A program made the translations under genes and the position numbers. Positions 53,520 through 64,000 of a DNA stretch of 64,000 nt are shown one piece after another; the stretch's first letter is position 1; each line of letters begins with the position of its first letter. The notes under the pieces were generated by a model. That model had not been told where the DNA came from. It worked only from the letters and a program-made list of their open reading frames with translations, and did no database searches. The DNA comes from Blastomonas sp. Its GTDB lineage: Bacteria > Pseudomonadota > Alphaproteobacteria > Sphingomonadales > Sphingomonadaceae. Location of the stretch: NCBI RefSeq assembly GCF_030373265.1, contig NZ_JAUCZC010000004.1:124001-188000 (forward strand), in the 5' to 3' direction.

Positions 53520-53536
53520 AGACGAATTGATAAGCC

Positions 53537-55633
53537 ATGCCATTTGATACTGTACCCGCCATCCTGTCGGACGCGCTCGACGCGCACGGCTATGACACAC
53601 TGACCCCGGTCCAATTGGCCGTGATCGCTCCTGAAGCATTGGGCCGCGACCTGGTGGTGTCTGCTCAGACCGGATCGGGCAAGACCGTCGCCTTCGGCCT
53701 CGCCATGGCGAGCGACCTGATCGGCGAGGACGGCCGCATCGCGCCCAGCCACACTCCGCAGACGCTGATCGTTGCCCCCACGCGCGAGCTGGCGCTGCAG
53801 GTCAGCCGCGAGTTCATCTGGCTCTATGGTCCGGCGGGCGCGCGCATTGCGACCTGCGTCGGCGGCATGGACGCTTCCAAGGAACGCCGCGCGCTGTCGC
53901 AGGGCGCACAGATCGTCGTCGGCACGCCCGGACGTCTGCGCGATCACCTCGAGCGTGGCGCGCTCGACCTCTCCGGCCTCAAGGTCGCAGTGCTCGACGA
54001 AGCCGATGAAATGCTCGACATGGGCTTTCGCGAAGATCTCGAGGAAATCCTCGATGCGACCCCCGATGGCCGCCGCACGATGCTGTTTTCGGCCACGATG
54101 CCCGCGCCGATCGTTGCGCTGGCGAAGCGCTATCAGCGTAATGCGCACCGCATCTCGACCGTGGGCGCAGACCGTGGCCATGGCGATATCGAGTATCTCG
54201 CAGTGACCGTCGCCCCTGCCGATATCGAGAATTCGGTGGTCAATCTGCTGCGTCTGCACGAGGCCGAAACCGCGATGCTGTTCTGCGCGACGCGCGACAA
54301 TGTCCGTCACCTGCATGCCAGCCTGATCGAGCGCGGATTTTCCGCGGTCGCGCTTTCGGGCGAGCACAGCCAGAACGAGCGCAACGCCGCGCTGCAAGCT
54401 CTGAGAGACCGCCGCGCCCGCGTCTGCGTCGCCACCGACGTCGCTGCGCGCGGAATCGATCTGCCCAGCCTGTCGCTGGTCATTCACGTCGAGCTGCCGC
54501 GCGACATGGACACGCTCAAGCACCGTTCGGGCCGCACCGGCCGCGCGGGCAAGAAGGGCACCGCGCTGATGATCGTGCCCTATCCGCGTCGCCGTCGCCT
54601 CGAATCGATGCTGCGTGGCGCCAATATCAACGCCCAGTGGATCAACGCGCCATCGGCGGAAGACATCCGCCGCGCCGATCACGATCGCCTGCTCGACAAG
54701 TTGCGTGCGCCGGTTGAATCCGATGAAGCCGACCGCGTGCTGGCTGAAAAGCTGCTCGGTGAGCGCACCGCAGAAGACATCGCGATCATGCTGGTACAGG
54801 CGCACCGCGCGCAGATGCCTTTGCCCGAAGAACTGCTCGACGCCGACGCATCGCCGCCGCCGCGCGAGACCGGCCCGCGCGCTGGCTTCGAAGACACCGT
54901 GTGGTTCACGATGAACATCGGACGCCGCCAGAATGCCGACCCGCGCTGGCTGCTGCCTTTGCTGTGCCGCCGCGGCCACATCACCCGCAGCGAGATCGGC
55001 GCGATCCGGCTCGGTGACGAACAGAGCCATTTCGAAGTTCCCCGCGCCGTCGCTGACCGCTTTACCGAAGCGGTCGAGCGCACCGCAGGTGGCGACGATG
55101 GCGACGAGGGCAGCCTGGTGATCGCCCGCGCAGATGGCCCGCCCCCGGGCCACAGCCGCTCGGGTCCAGCGCGCCGTCCCGAAGGACGCAGCGGATCGGG
55201 ATCGGGTTACAAGGGCAAGGGCAATTCCGGCCCGCTCAAGCCGCGTTACGAAGCCAAGGCCTTTGGCGAAAAGAAGCCGTTCGGTGACAAGAAGCCGTTT
55301 GGCGACAAGAAGCCCTCAGGCGACCGCAAGCCCTATGGCGAGCCGCGCGCCTTTGGCGACAAGAAGCCGTTTGGCGATCGCAAGCCGTTTGGTGACAAGA
55401 AGCCTTATGGCGACAAGAAAACCACCGCCGATCGCGCATCGTTTGCCGACAAGCCGCGCGGCCCGCGCAGCGACGGTCCGCGCAGCGATGGACCGCGTTC
55501 GGGCGGCCCCGGTGGCGGCAAGCCTTTCGCTCCGCGCGGCGACAGCCGCCCGCGCCCCGAAGGCAAGCCCCGCTTCGACGCCAAGCCCCGTGGCGAAGGC
55601 CGTCCGAGCGGACCCAAGCGTCCCAAGGGCTGA
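53537..55633 (+). CDS. DEAD-box RNA helicase with DbpA-like domain and repeat tail
   Basis: A 698-residue helicase. Motifs in order are the Q-motif TPVQLAVI, I AQTGSGKT, Ia PTRELALQV, Ib TPGRLRDHL, II DEADEMLDMGF, III SATMPAPI, V ATDVAARGIDLPSL and VI HRSGRTGRAG. A DbpA/CsdA-type RNA-binding domain follows (about 465-515, RQNADPRWLLPLLCRRGHITRSEIG). The tail from about residue 535 is basic and of low complexity, with nine copies of a six-residue unit (KKPFGD-like). It is likely involved in ribosome assembly or cold adaptation. Confidence 0.93.
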   Translation: MPFDTVPAILSDALDAHGYDTLTPVQLAVIAPEALGRDLVVSAQTGSGKTVAFGLAMASDLIGEDGRIAPSHTPQTLIVAPTRELALQVSREFIWLYGPAGARIATCVGGMDASKERRALSQGAQIVVGTPGRLRDHLERGALDLSGLKVAVLDEADEMLDMGFREDLEEILDATPDGRRTMLFSATMPAPIVALAKRYQRNAHRISTVGADRGHGDIEYLAVTVAPADIENSVVNLLRLHEAETAMLFCATRDNVRHLHASLIERGFSAVALSGEHSQNERNAALQALRDRRARVCVATDVAARGIDLPSLSLVIHVELPRDMDTLKHRSGRTGRAGKKGTALMIVPYPRRRRLESMLRGANINAQWINAPSAEDIRRADHDRLLDKLRAPVESDEADRVLAEKLLGERTAEDIAIMLVQAHRAQMPLPEELLDADASPPPRETGPRAGFEDTVWFTMNIGRRQNADPRWLLPLLCRRGHITRSEIGAIRLGDEQSHFEVPRAVADRFTEAVERTAGGDDGDEGSLVIARADGPPPGHSRSGPARRPEGRSGSGSGYKGKGNSGPLKPRYEAKAFGEKKPFGDKKPFGDKKPSGDRKPYGEPRAFGDKKPFGDRKPFGDKKPYGDKKTTADRASFADKPRGPRSDGPRSDGPRSGGPGGGKPFAPRGDSRPRPEGKPRFDAKPRGEGRPSGPKRPKG
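55253..55414 (+). repeat. nine tandem 18-nt coding repeats in the helicase tail
   Basis: Nine consecutive 18-nt units encode AKAFGE, KKPFGD, KKPFGD, KKPSGD, RKPYGE, PRAFGD, KKPFGD, RKPFGD and KKPYGD. The consensus is K/R-K-P-F/Y-G-D. Such repeats are prone to copy-number change between strains. Confidence 0.9.
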
Positions 55634-55655
55634 GCACCGTCCTTTGATTGCCATG

Positions 55656-55790
55656 CCTCAGCCCTCCCTGTCGGGGAAGGCTGAGGAGGGCAAGCGCCAG
55701 CATCCAAGCCTCGTCATCCCCCCGCACACGGGAATTCCGCTTCTGCATAATGCCGAGGAACAAACTGGCCCCCCGCCTGCGCGGGGGTGA
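55656..55790. repeat. REP-like palindromes downstream of the helicase
   Basis: CCTCAGCC (55656-55663) pairs with GGCTGAGG (55679-55686), a hairpin that may terminate the helicase mRNA. Further on, GTCATCCCC near 55713 and GGGGGTGAC near 55782 are inverted to each other, and the second contains CCCCGC-CTGC-GCGGGG-like pairing. This fills most of the 223-nt gap to the convergent efflux operon. Confidence 0.6.
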
Positions 55791-55856
55791 CGGTCAGCAG
55801 GGGTACTGTTTCGTTACGAATGCCCCGAACTCCGGCGTTCGCCGGAATGCAGCATC

Positions 55857-57295
55857 TTATCGTACGGGATCGGTGACAGCCTCGCCGCCGAGCGCGCGAT
55901 ATAGCGTGACCCGGTTGCTGGCTTCGACCAGCTGCGTCGTCAGCAGATTGCGCTGCGCGGTGTACAGCGATCTTTGCGCATCAAGGCTGGTGAGAAACGA
56001 ATCGAGCCCGCCGCGATAGCGCATGTCGGTCAGGCGATAGCTGTCATCTGCAGCGTCGACAAAGGCCCGCGTGGCCCGCAATTGCTCGGTGATCGTGCCG
56101 CGCCGCGCCAGCGCATCGGCGACATCGCGGAAGGCCGCCTGAATCGCACCTTCATAGCCCGCGACGGCGGCATCGCGCTGCGCCTGAGTCTGCGCGACTC
56201 CAGCCTGCGCCGCGCCACCGGCAAACAGCGCATAGTTCACATTGGCGCCCGCCGAGTAATTGAACGCAGCACCGGTAAACAGGGTCGACAGCGCGTTGCT
56301 GGCGAGGCCTGCGAGGCCCGTGAGCGAGATGCGCGGGAACAGCGCCGCACGCGCTGCACCGATCTCGGCATTGGCGGCACGCAGTTCATATTCCGCCTGC
56401 ATCACGTCGGGACGCCGCAGCAGGATCGTGGAATCGAGGCCCGCCGGCAAGGTCTTCACGGCCTCGCCCGCGTCGGCGATCGATTGAGGGAGCAGGGCAG
56501 CGTCGACCGGCGCGCCCACCAGCAGCTGCAGCGCGTTGACATCCTGCGCAACTGCGGTGGTCTGCTGCGCGATATCGGCTTCGGCGGTCGCCAGGATCTG
56601 CTCTGCCTGCCGCAGATCGGTCCGCGGAGCGATCCCGCCCTCGAGCCGCATTCGGGTGAGCTTGACGCTTTCGCGCGCATTGGCAGCCGTGTCCTCAGCC
56701 AGCTGGAGCAGTGACCGGTCGGCGGCATAGGTCAGCCACGCATCGGCAATGTCGCCGATCAACGTGAGCCGGGTCGCCCGCGCGGCCGCCTCGGTACCGA
56801 AATACCGGTTGAGCGCCGCATCGGACAGCGACTGCAGCCGTCCGAACAGGTCGATCTCGAAGGCTGCGACACCGACATCGGCGGTATAGCGGCTGCCTGC
56901 GGTGGAGCGGCTGGCGGCCGGGCTATTGCCGATATCGACATCCTGGTTGCGGTTCTGGTTGGCGGTGCCGTTGTCGAAGCGGGTGCCGCCTGCGCCTGCG
57001 ACGATCTGCGGCAACTGGCTTGCGCGCTGGATGCGGAATTGCGCGCGAGCCGCAGCGATGTTGGCGGCTGCAATCCGCAGGTCGCGGTTGTTGGCGAGCG
57101 CCTGATCGATCACCTGTGCCAGTCTTGGATCGACGAACACCTCGCGATACGACAGCAGCGGCAACGCCGCCTCGCTCTGCGCCAGATAGGCGTCCCCGAC
57201 CGGCCAGGAGGGTGGAACGGGCAGGTCGGGCTGGACATATTTGGGTGCCATCGAACAGCCCGACAGCAACAACGCGGCGATCAGCGCGGGATACC

Positions 57296-57299
<4 letters not shown>
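55857..57299 (-). CDS. RND efflux outer-membrane channel (OprM/NodT type)
   Basis: A 480-residue lipoprotein with signal ALIAALLLSGCSMAPKYVQP and the TolC-fold repeats of the NodT family (YREVFVDPRLAQVIDQALANNRDLRIAAANIAAARAQFRIQRA and LLRRPDVMQAEYELRAANAEIGAARAALFPRISLTG). It forms the trimeric exit duct of a tripartite pump. The start overlaps the pump-gene stop by 4 nt (ATGA). It is last in the operon. Confidence 0.95.
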
Positions 57300-60487
<3,188 letters not shown>

Positions 60488-60496
60488 CGTAGGGGC

Positions 60497-61648
60497 TCAG
60501 CCGCGCTTCGGCGGGGGCGGCGACCCGATAACCTGCGGCTTGCTGGCGGGAACTGCGCGTACAGGAGAGTTGGGCGTGACCTTGGCCAAGCCTTGCACGA
60601 TCACCTTGTCGCCGGGCTTCAACCCCTTGGTGACCACCCAATCGGAGCCGAGCGCACGGTCTGCGGTCACCTGGCGCTCGGTAGCACGGTTCTGGGCGTC
60701 CACCACGAACACGCTGGCTTCACCGCGCGCGCTGCGGCTGAGCGCGGCCTGCGGCACCAGAATGGCATTGGTATTGATCGCCTGGTCGAAACGCGCGCGC
60801 ACGAACATGCCGGGCAGCAGCAGACCCTGGGGATTTGCGAAGCGCGCGCGCAGAGTCACGGTGCCGGTCGCGGCATTGACCATCACTTCAGAAAACTGGA
60901 CGACCCCGCGCGGACCGTATTCGCTGCCGTCTTCGAGGATCAGCGACACTTCGGCACTGGCAGGCACCGAGCCGCCCTGCGCCAGCGACCGGCGCAGCGT
61001 AAGAAGCTCGGCGCTGGACTGCTGAATATCGACGAACACCGGATCGACGCCCTGGATCACCGCCAGCGGGTCTGCCTGGTTGCCGGTCACCAGAGCGCCC
61101 ACGGTAAACAGCGACCGGCCTATCCGACCGGTGATGGGGGCAGGCACCCGGGTGAACTGCAGGTTGACGTCGGCGGTCTGCACCTGTGCGCGGCCCTGCT
61201 GCACGGCTGCGGCCGCCTGGCGCGCGGCAGCGGCAGCGTCGACATACTCCTGGAGCGATACCGCCTGCGCGTCGGCAAGAGGCTTCAGCCGCTCGGCTCG
61301 AATGCGCGTCGCCTCAGCGTTGGCGATCGCGCTGTTCAGGTTGGCGCTCGCCTCTGCCGTGGCCGCGCGATACAGCCGGGGATCGATTTCATACAGGGTC
61401 TGCCCCGCGCGAACCAGCGCGCCTTCCGCAAAGAACCTGCGACGAATGATGCCGGTGACCTGCGGACGCACCTCGGACATCTCGAATGCCGCGATCCGTC
61501 CAGCAAGCTCTACCGAGACCGGGACCGATTTGGCCTGCACGACGACGAACCCGACTTCAGGCGCGGGACGCTCGCCCCCCCTGCCCTCATCCTCACCGGA
61601 ACAGCCGACAAGCGCCAGCGCCGCCAGCCCGGCAAGGGCGACGTGCCT
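60497..61648 (-). CDS. RND efflux periplasmic adaptor (AcrA/MexA type)
   Basis: A 383-residue lipoprotein by a GTG start at 61648 (signal HVALAGLAALALVGCSGED). Then come the membrane-fusion blocks VELAGRIAAFEMSEVRPQVTGII, the lipoyl/hairpin region (EGALVRAGQTLYEIDPRLYRA), FTRVPAPITGRIGRSLFTVGALV and VPQAALSRSARGEASVFVVD. An ATG at 61726 is in frame but would give an unusually long n-region. It is the first gene of the adaptor-pump-channel operon; no regulator gene adjoins it. Confidence 0.93.
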   Translation of the reverse strand, partial: RHVALAGLAALALVGCSGEDEGRGGERPAPEVGFVVVQAKSVPVSVELAGRIAAFEMSEVRPQVTGIIRRRFFAEGALVRAGQTLYEIDPRLYRAATAEASANLNSAIANAEATRIRAERLKPLADAQAVSLQEYVDAAAAARQAAAAVQQGRAQVQTADVNLQFTRVPAPITGRIGRSLFTVGALVTGNQADPLAVIQGVDPVFVDIQQSSAELLTLRRSLAQGGSVPASAEVSLILEDGSEYGPRGVVQFSEVMVNAATGTVTLRARFANPQGLLLPGMFVRARFDQAINTNAILVPQAALSRSARGEASVFVVDAQNRATERQVTADRALGSDWVVTKGLKPGDKVIVQGLAKVTPNSPVRAVPASKPQVIGSPPPPKRG

Positions 61649-61801
61649 CACGATCGTTCGTGTCTGGCGAACGGGAGAATAAATGGCAAACTCGCAGAAA
61701 CTGGGGACACCGTATAGGATTGGCATACCGCATTAGAGGGTTAACCCCTGATCGGGCAAGTTTGTTTCATGCCGTTCGACAAATTTCGCGACGAACAGAA
61801 C

Positions 61802-61815
61802 GTTTCAAGCGAAAC
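61802..61815. promoter_or_regulatory. GTTTC-N4-GAAAC inverted repeat near the efflux operon
   Basis: GTTTCAAGCGAAAC at 61802-61815 is a perfect 5-4-5 inverted repeat between the flavoprotein stop and the efflux adaptor start. GTTCG/CGAAC half-sites flank it at 61775-61797. It could be an operator for the efflux operon, but the regulator is not in the window. Confidence 0.3.
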
Positions 61816-61830
61816 CACCGTGGCGACCGC

Positions 61831-63066
61831 TCAGGCGTGATTGACTTCCTTGATGGGGATGGCGGGATCGGCCAACTCCTGAAGGTCGAGTGGAACCCCC
61901 TCGAGGATTGCCTTGCGCCCTTGCACATAGTCCTTGGTCGCATTGACACAATCGAGCGCGATCACCTTGCCGCCGCGCAGATAGATGACGGAAAAGCTCC
62001 GGGTGGCCGGGTCCCCGCGCACCAGTTCCTGATCATAATCGAGCGAAAGCCCGACCGTCTGCAGCCGCAGGTCATACTGGTTCGACCAGAACCACGGGAT
62101 CGCCTGATACGGCTCTGCCGTGCCCATGATATGGGCGGCGGCAACCTTGGCCTGATCGTTAGCGTTCTGCACCGATTCCAGCCGGATGACACGGTCATTG
62201 GCGAACGCATTGGCATGGGCTGCGCAATCGCCGATGGCATAGATATCGGGCAGGCTGGTGCGGCAGAATTCGTCGACATCCACACCGTTGCCGCCCGCAG
62301 CTCCCGCCGCGATCAGCGGTCCCGTCTGCGCGATGATGCCGATACCGACGATCACCATGTCGGCTTCGATCCGCTCGCCGTTGCCGCAGCGCACCGCCAC
62401 GGCATGGCCCGCCTCGTCGGTTTCGATATGGTCGACGGCATAATTGGTGCGCAGGTCGACCCCGTGCGCGCGATGTTCCTCTTCGAAGAACGCCGACAGC
62501 GATGGGCCTGCGACGCGAGACAGCACCCGGTCGAGCGCCTCGATCAACGTCACCTGCTTGCCCAGCTTGCGCATCACCGCAGCCGCTTCCAGCCCGATAT
62601 AGCCGCCGCCGATGATCGCCACACTTTGCGTCTCGCCCAGCCGCGCCATGATCTTGTCGACATCGGCGCGGGTGCGCACGGCAAAGACGTTGGCTGCGTT
62701 GCTGCCCTTGCAATCCATCATCCGCGGGGTGCCGCCGGTGGCCCAGATCAGATGACCATAGCCAGTCTGCCCGCCACCGCTGATCGTCAACCTTTTGGCG
62801 GCCAGATCGATCGCTGTCACGCGCTTGCCCAGTTGCAGATCGACCTGGCGCTCTGCCCAAAAGCTTTCCGGCCGAAGCAATATCCGCTCGAAGGGCTTGT
62901 CCCCGGCAAGATATTCCTTGGACAAAGGCGGACGCTCGTACGGCGGAAACTTTTCATCGCCGATCAGCGCGACAGACCCGGTAAATCCCATCTGGCGCAG
63001 GCAGATAGCCGCCTGTGCGCCGGCATGGCCCGCGCCGACGATGACGATATCATAGCTGTCCTGCAC
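61831..63066 (-). CDS. FAD-dependent NAD(P)H:ferredoxin reductase-like protein
   Basis: A 411-residue protein of the putidaredoxin/rhodocoxin reductase type. The FAD fold is YDIVIVGAGHAGAQAAICLRQMG, FPPYERPPLSKEYL follows, the NADH fold is VAIIGGGYIGLEAAAVMRKLGK, and LPDIYAIGDCAAHANAF is the second FAD motif; the C-terminal reductase domain contains WFWSNQYDLRLQTVGL. It would pass electrons to a 2Fe-2S ferredoxin for a P450 or dioxygenase, none of which is nearby. The GTG at 63066 follows GAGGAGA, a strong SD. Confidence 0.92.
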   Translation of the reverse strand: MQDSYDIVIVGAGHAGAQAAICLRQMGFTGSVALIGDEKFPPYERPPLSKEYLAGDKPFERILLRPESFWAERQVDLQLGKRVTAIDLAAKRLTISGGGQTGYGHLIWATGGTPRMMDCKGSNAANVFAVRTRADVDKIMARLGETQSVAIIGGGYIGLEAAAVMRKLGKQVTLIEALDRVLSRVAGPSLSAFFEEEHRAHGVDLRTNYAVDHIETDEAGHAVAVRCGNGERIEADMVIVGIGIIAQTGPLIAAGAAGGNGVDVDEFCRTSLPDIYAIGDCAAHANAFANDRVIRLESVQNANDQAKVAAAHIMGTAEPYQAIPWFWSNQYDLRLQTVGLSLDYDQELVRGDPATRSFSVIYLRGGKVIALDCVNATKDYVQGRKAILEGVPLDLQELADPAIPIKEVNHA

Positions 63067-63264
63067 CGGGCCGATCTCCTCAATTCTGGCTGTTGCCAGC
63101 CTATGTTCCCGCGCCAATAGCCGGTTGCCGCTGCGGAAAACAAGCCTGCGCATGCAGCAAGTCACCTGAAGCTGCCGTCAGGAACATTTTGGTTTGACCG
63201 ACGCCGATGCGCCAACTATAGGGCGCGACCTGCCCCGGCTGCATAGCACCGGGCGCGCCGGGAT

Positions 63265-63341
63265 GGCGGAGTAGCTCAGCTGGTTAGAGCGGCGGAATCA
63301 TAATCCGTAGGTCGGGGGTTCAAGTCCCTCCTCCGCTACCA
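63265..63341 (+). tRNA. tRNA-Met (CAT), elongator type
   Basis: A 77-nt cloverleaf. The acceptor GGCGGAG pairs with CTCCGCT (G1-T72 wobble) followed by A and an encoded CCA. The D-arm is GAGCGG-type with GCTCAGCTGGTTAGAGC, the anticodon loop ATCATAA carries CAT, and the T-arm is GGGGGTTCAAGTCCCTC. The overall sequence resembles alphaproteobacterial elongator tRNA-Met; a tRNA-Ile with a modified CAT anticodon is the less likely alternative. Confidence 0.93.
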
Positions 63342-63349
63342 CCGTTAAC

Positions 63350-63603
63350 GTACGATCAATTCCCCCCCTGGGGGGCTCGCCTTCAGCCAGCGCCATGATG
63401 TTCTGCAGTCGGCCGACCATTTCCAACTCGAGACCAGTGCGGCCCGGCGAGGGTGTGAGAACAATGTAATCGATCAGGCTGCGCAGGATATTGCGGCCCG
63501 TGCGCCGGGCGACAGGATTGCGCACCATGTGCATCCGGTTGCAGACCAGCGCGCCTCCATAGATTCCTTCGCGGCACAGGCTGTCATTTTGCGCGCGCCC
63601 CAT
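63350..63603 (-). pseudogene. remnant of a large serine recombinase (site-specific integrase)
   Basis: The frame reads CREGIYGGALVCNRMHMVRNPVARRT, matching the recombinase-domain segment (G-LYxGxLVWNRxxxxxDPxTGRR) of large serine recombinases. It jumps directly to GRNILRSLIDYIVLTPSPG and LELEMVGRLQNIMALAEG, which match the extreme C-terminus of the same proteins. About 150-200 residues in between and the whole catalytic N-terminus are missing. The frame runs on into the antisense of tRNA-Met. This is the decayed integrase of an element that sat beside the tRNA gene. Confidence 0.72.
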
Positions 63604-63872
63604 AGCATTTTAAGGCCGCCCACTTCGGATCGCGTTGAGGGATAGCCGCCCGGCGCAGGCTACGTTTACGACCAAATCGCGCTTCCGCTTCCATCCTGCA
63701 GGTTTGCCGGGACAAAATTTTCTTTGGCCATGCGGAGAAAATCCGCATTCGCGAACCCATGGGTTATCAGCATATTACCTAGACATGGACAGCCGCTTAC
63801 CGATAGTGTCGCTGGCAATCTGGCTCAGCGTCAGCTGCGCCCGGTTGTGTTTTATGTGCGTTACGGCAATCC
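63604..63872. other. intergenic region with palindromes before the partial regulator
   Basis: No gene is supported here. ATGCGGA-GAAAA-TCCGCAT-type pairing at 63730-63748 is followed by the perfect 12-bp palindrome AACCCATGGGTT at 63754-63765. The region is richer in A+T than the rest and may hold the operator and promoter of the gene beginning at 63873. Confidence 0.45.
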
Positions 63873-64000
63873 GTGGAAACAGTTTTGAACCAATCGGGAT
63901 CCCCTCGACGCAGGCTGGACGGCTGGAAGGCGATCGCGGGCTATTTCCGCCGGGACCGCACAACCGTGATGCGCTGGGCACGGGAACGCGACCTTCCCGT
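63873..64000 (+). CDS. start of a DNA-binding regulator, truncated by the window edge
   Basis: From a GTG at 63873 (or a TTG at 63885 with GGAAA upstream) the frame stays open to the window end. It reads SGSPRRRLDGWKAIAGYFRRD then RTTVMRWARERDLP. The LDGWKAIAGYFxRDRTTVxRWARERxLPV pattern is the N-terminal MerR-like or winged-helix DNA-binding motif found in a sphingomonad family where it is followed by TPR or sensor-like domains. The downstream domains are not visible. It lies next to the integrase remnant and may belong to the former island. Confidence 0.6.
   Translation, partial: METVLNQSGSPRRRLDGWKAIAGYFRRDRTTVMRWARERDLP

Noticed and set aside
53414-55153. 579-codon minus-strand frame opposite the DEAD-box helicase
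   Set aside because: Antisense to a gene with every helicase motif intact; Ala/Arg/His-rich composition typical of shadow frames.
63298-63349. C-terminal continuation of the recombinase remnant reading VAEEGLEPPTYGL
   Set aside because: These residues are only the antisense translation of tRNA-Met, a common annotation artefact.

Overview
This high-G+C window reads as a chromosomal segment of an alphaproteobacterium, most likely a sphingomonad (Sphingomonadaceae). The grounds are an F0 ATP synthase cluster in alphaproteobacterial order (I-a-c-b'-b) split from F1, GapR, DUF1244 and DUF2093 proteins, a cysteine-free L36, a large TonB-dependent receptor, and many short palindromic REP-like repeats. 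Most of it is housekeeping DNA with small accessory insertions. There is no phage, insertion sequence or CRISPR array; the only trace of a mobile element is a degraded integrase beside a tRNA at the right end.

Layout. 1-10 kb: the end of mnmA, an alginate-export porin, a divergent membrane protein/serine hydrolase pair, a secreted GNAT-like protein, PhzF and pdxH, an ABA4-like protein, a DnaJ-like co-chaperone, YihY, fabI, and a DUF4160/DUF2442 pair. 9.5-17.5 kb: aroC, three inner-membrane transporters (MFS, SLC13-type with TrkA-C domains, DAACS), an M14 carboxypeptidase and envelope proteins. 17.8-25.5 kb: rpmJ, a HAD hydrolase, pyruvate kinase, gapR, an acetyltransferase, then the yebC-ruvC-ruvA-ruvB block. 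That block is interrupted by a DUF559 nuclease gene bounded by a perfect 39-nt inverted repeat and by a parDE module coupled to ruvB. 25.4-32.2 kb: three 2-oxoglutarate/Fe(II) oxygenase-type genes (one with TPR repeats) next to a TonB-dependent receptor. 32.4-42.2 kb: LytM peptidase, xseA and purD (start codons overlapping), leuB, recO, brnTA, uvrC. 42.4-49 kb: F0 ATP synthase, then the ydbH-ynbE-ydbL envelope-lipid operon. 49-55.6 kb: radC, a YhiN flavoprotein, a periplasmic Tudor-like protein, cytochrome b561, a TylF-type methyltransferase and a DEAD-box helicase with a hexapeptide-repeat tail. 55.8-64 kb: a tripartite RND efflux operon, a ferredoxin-reductase-like flavoprotein, tRNA-Met, a serine-recombinase remnant, and the start of a DNA-binding regulator.

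Themes. Recombination and repair genes are concentrated here (ruvCAB, recO, uvrC, radC, xseA), and two of these loci carry embedded toxin-antitoxin modules. The best candidates for undescribed biology are the inverted-repeat-bounded DUF559 unit, which appears to supply the ruvC start signals, and the oxygenase/TonB-receptor cluster. All functions are assigned from sequence reading alone; no database search was possible.
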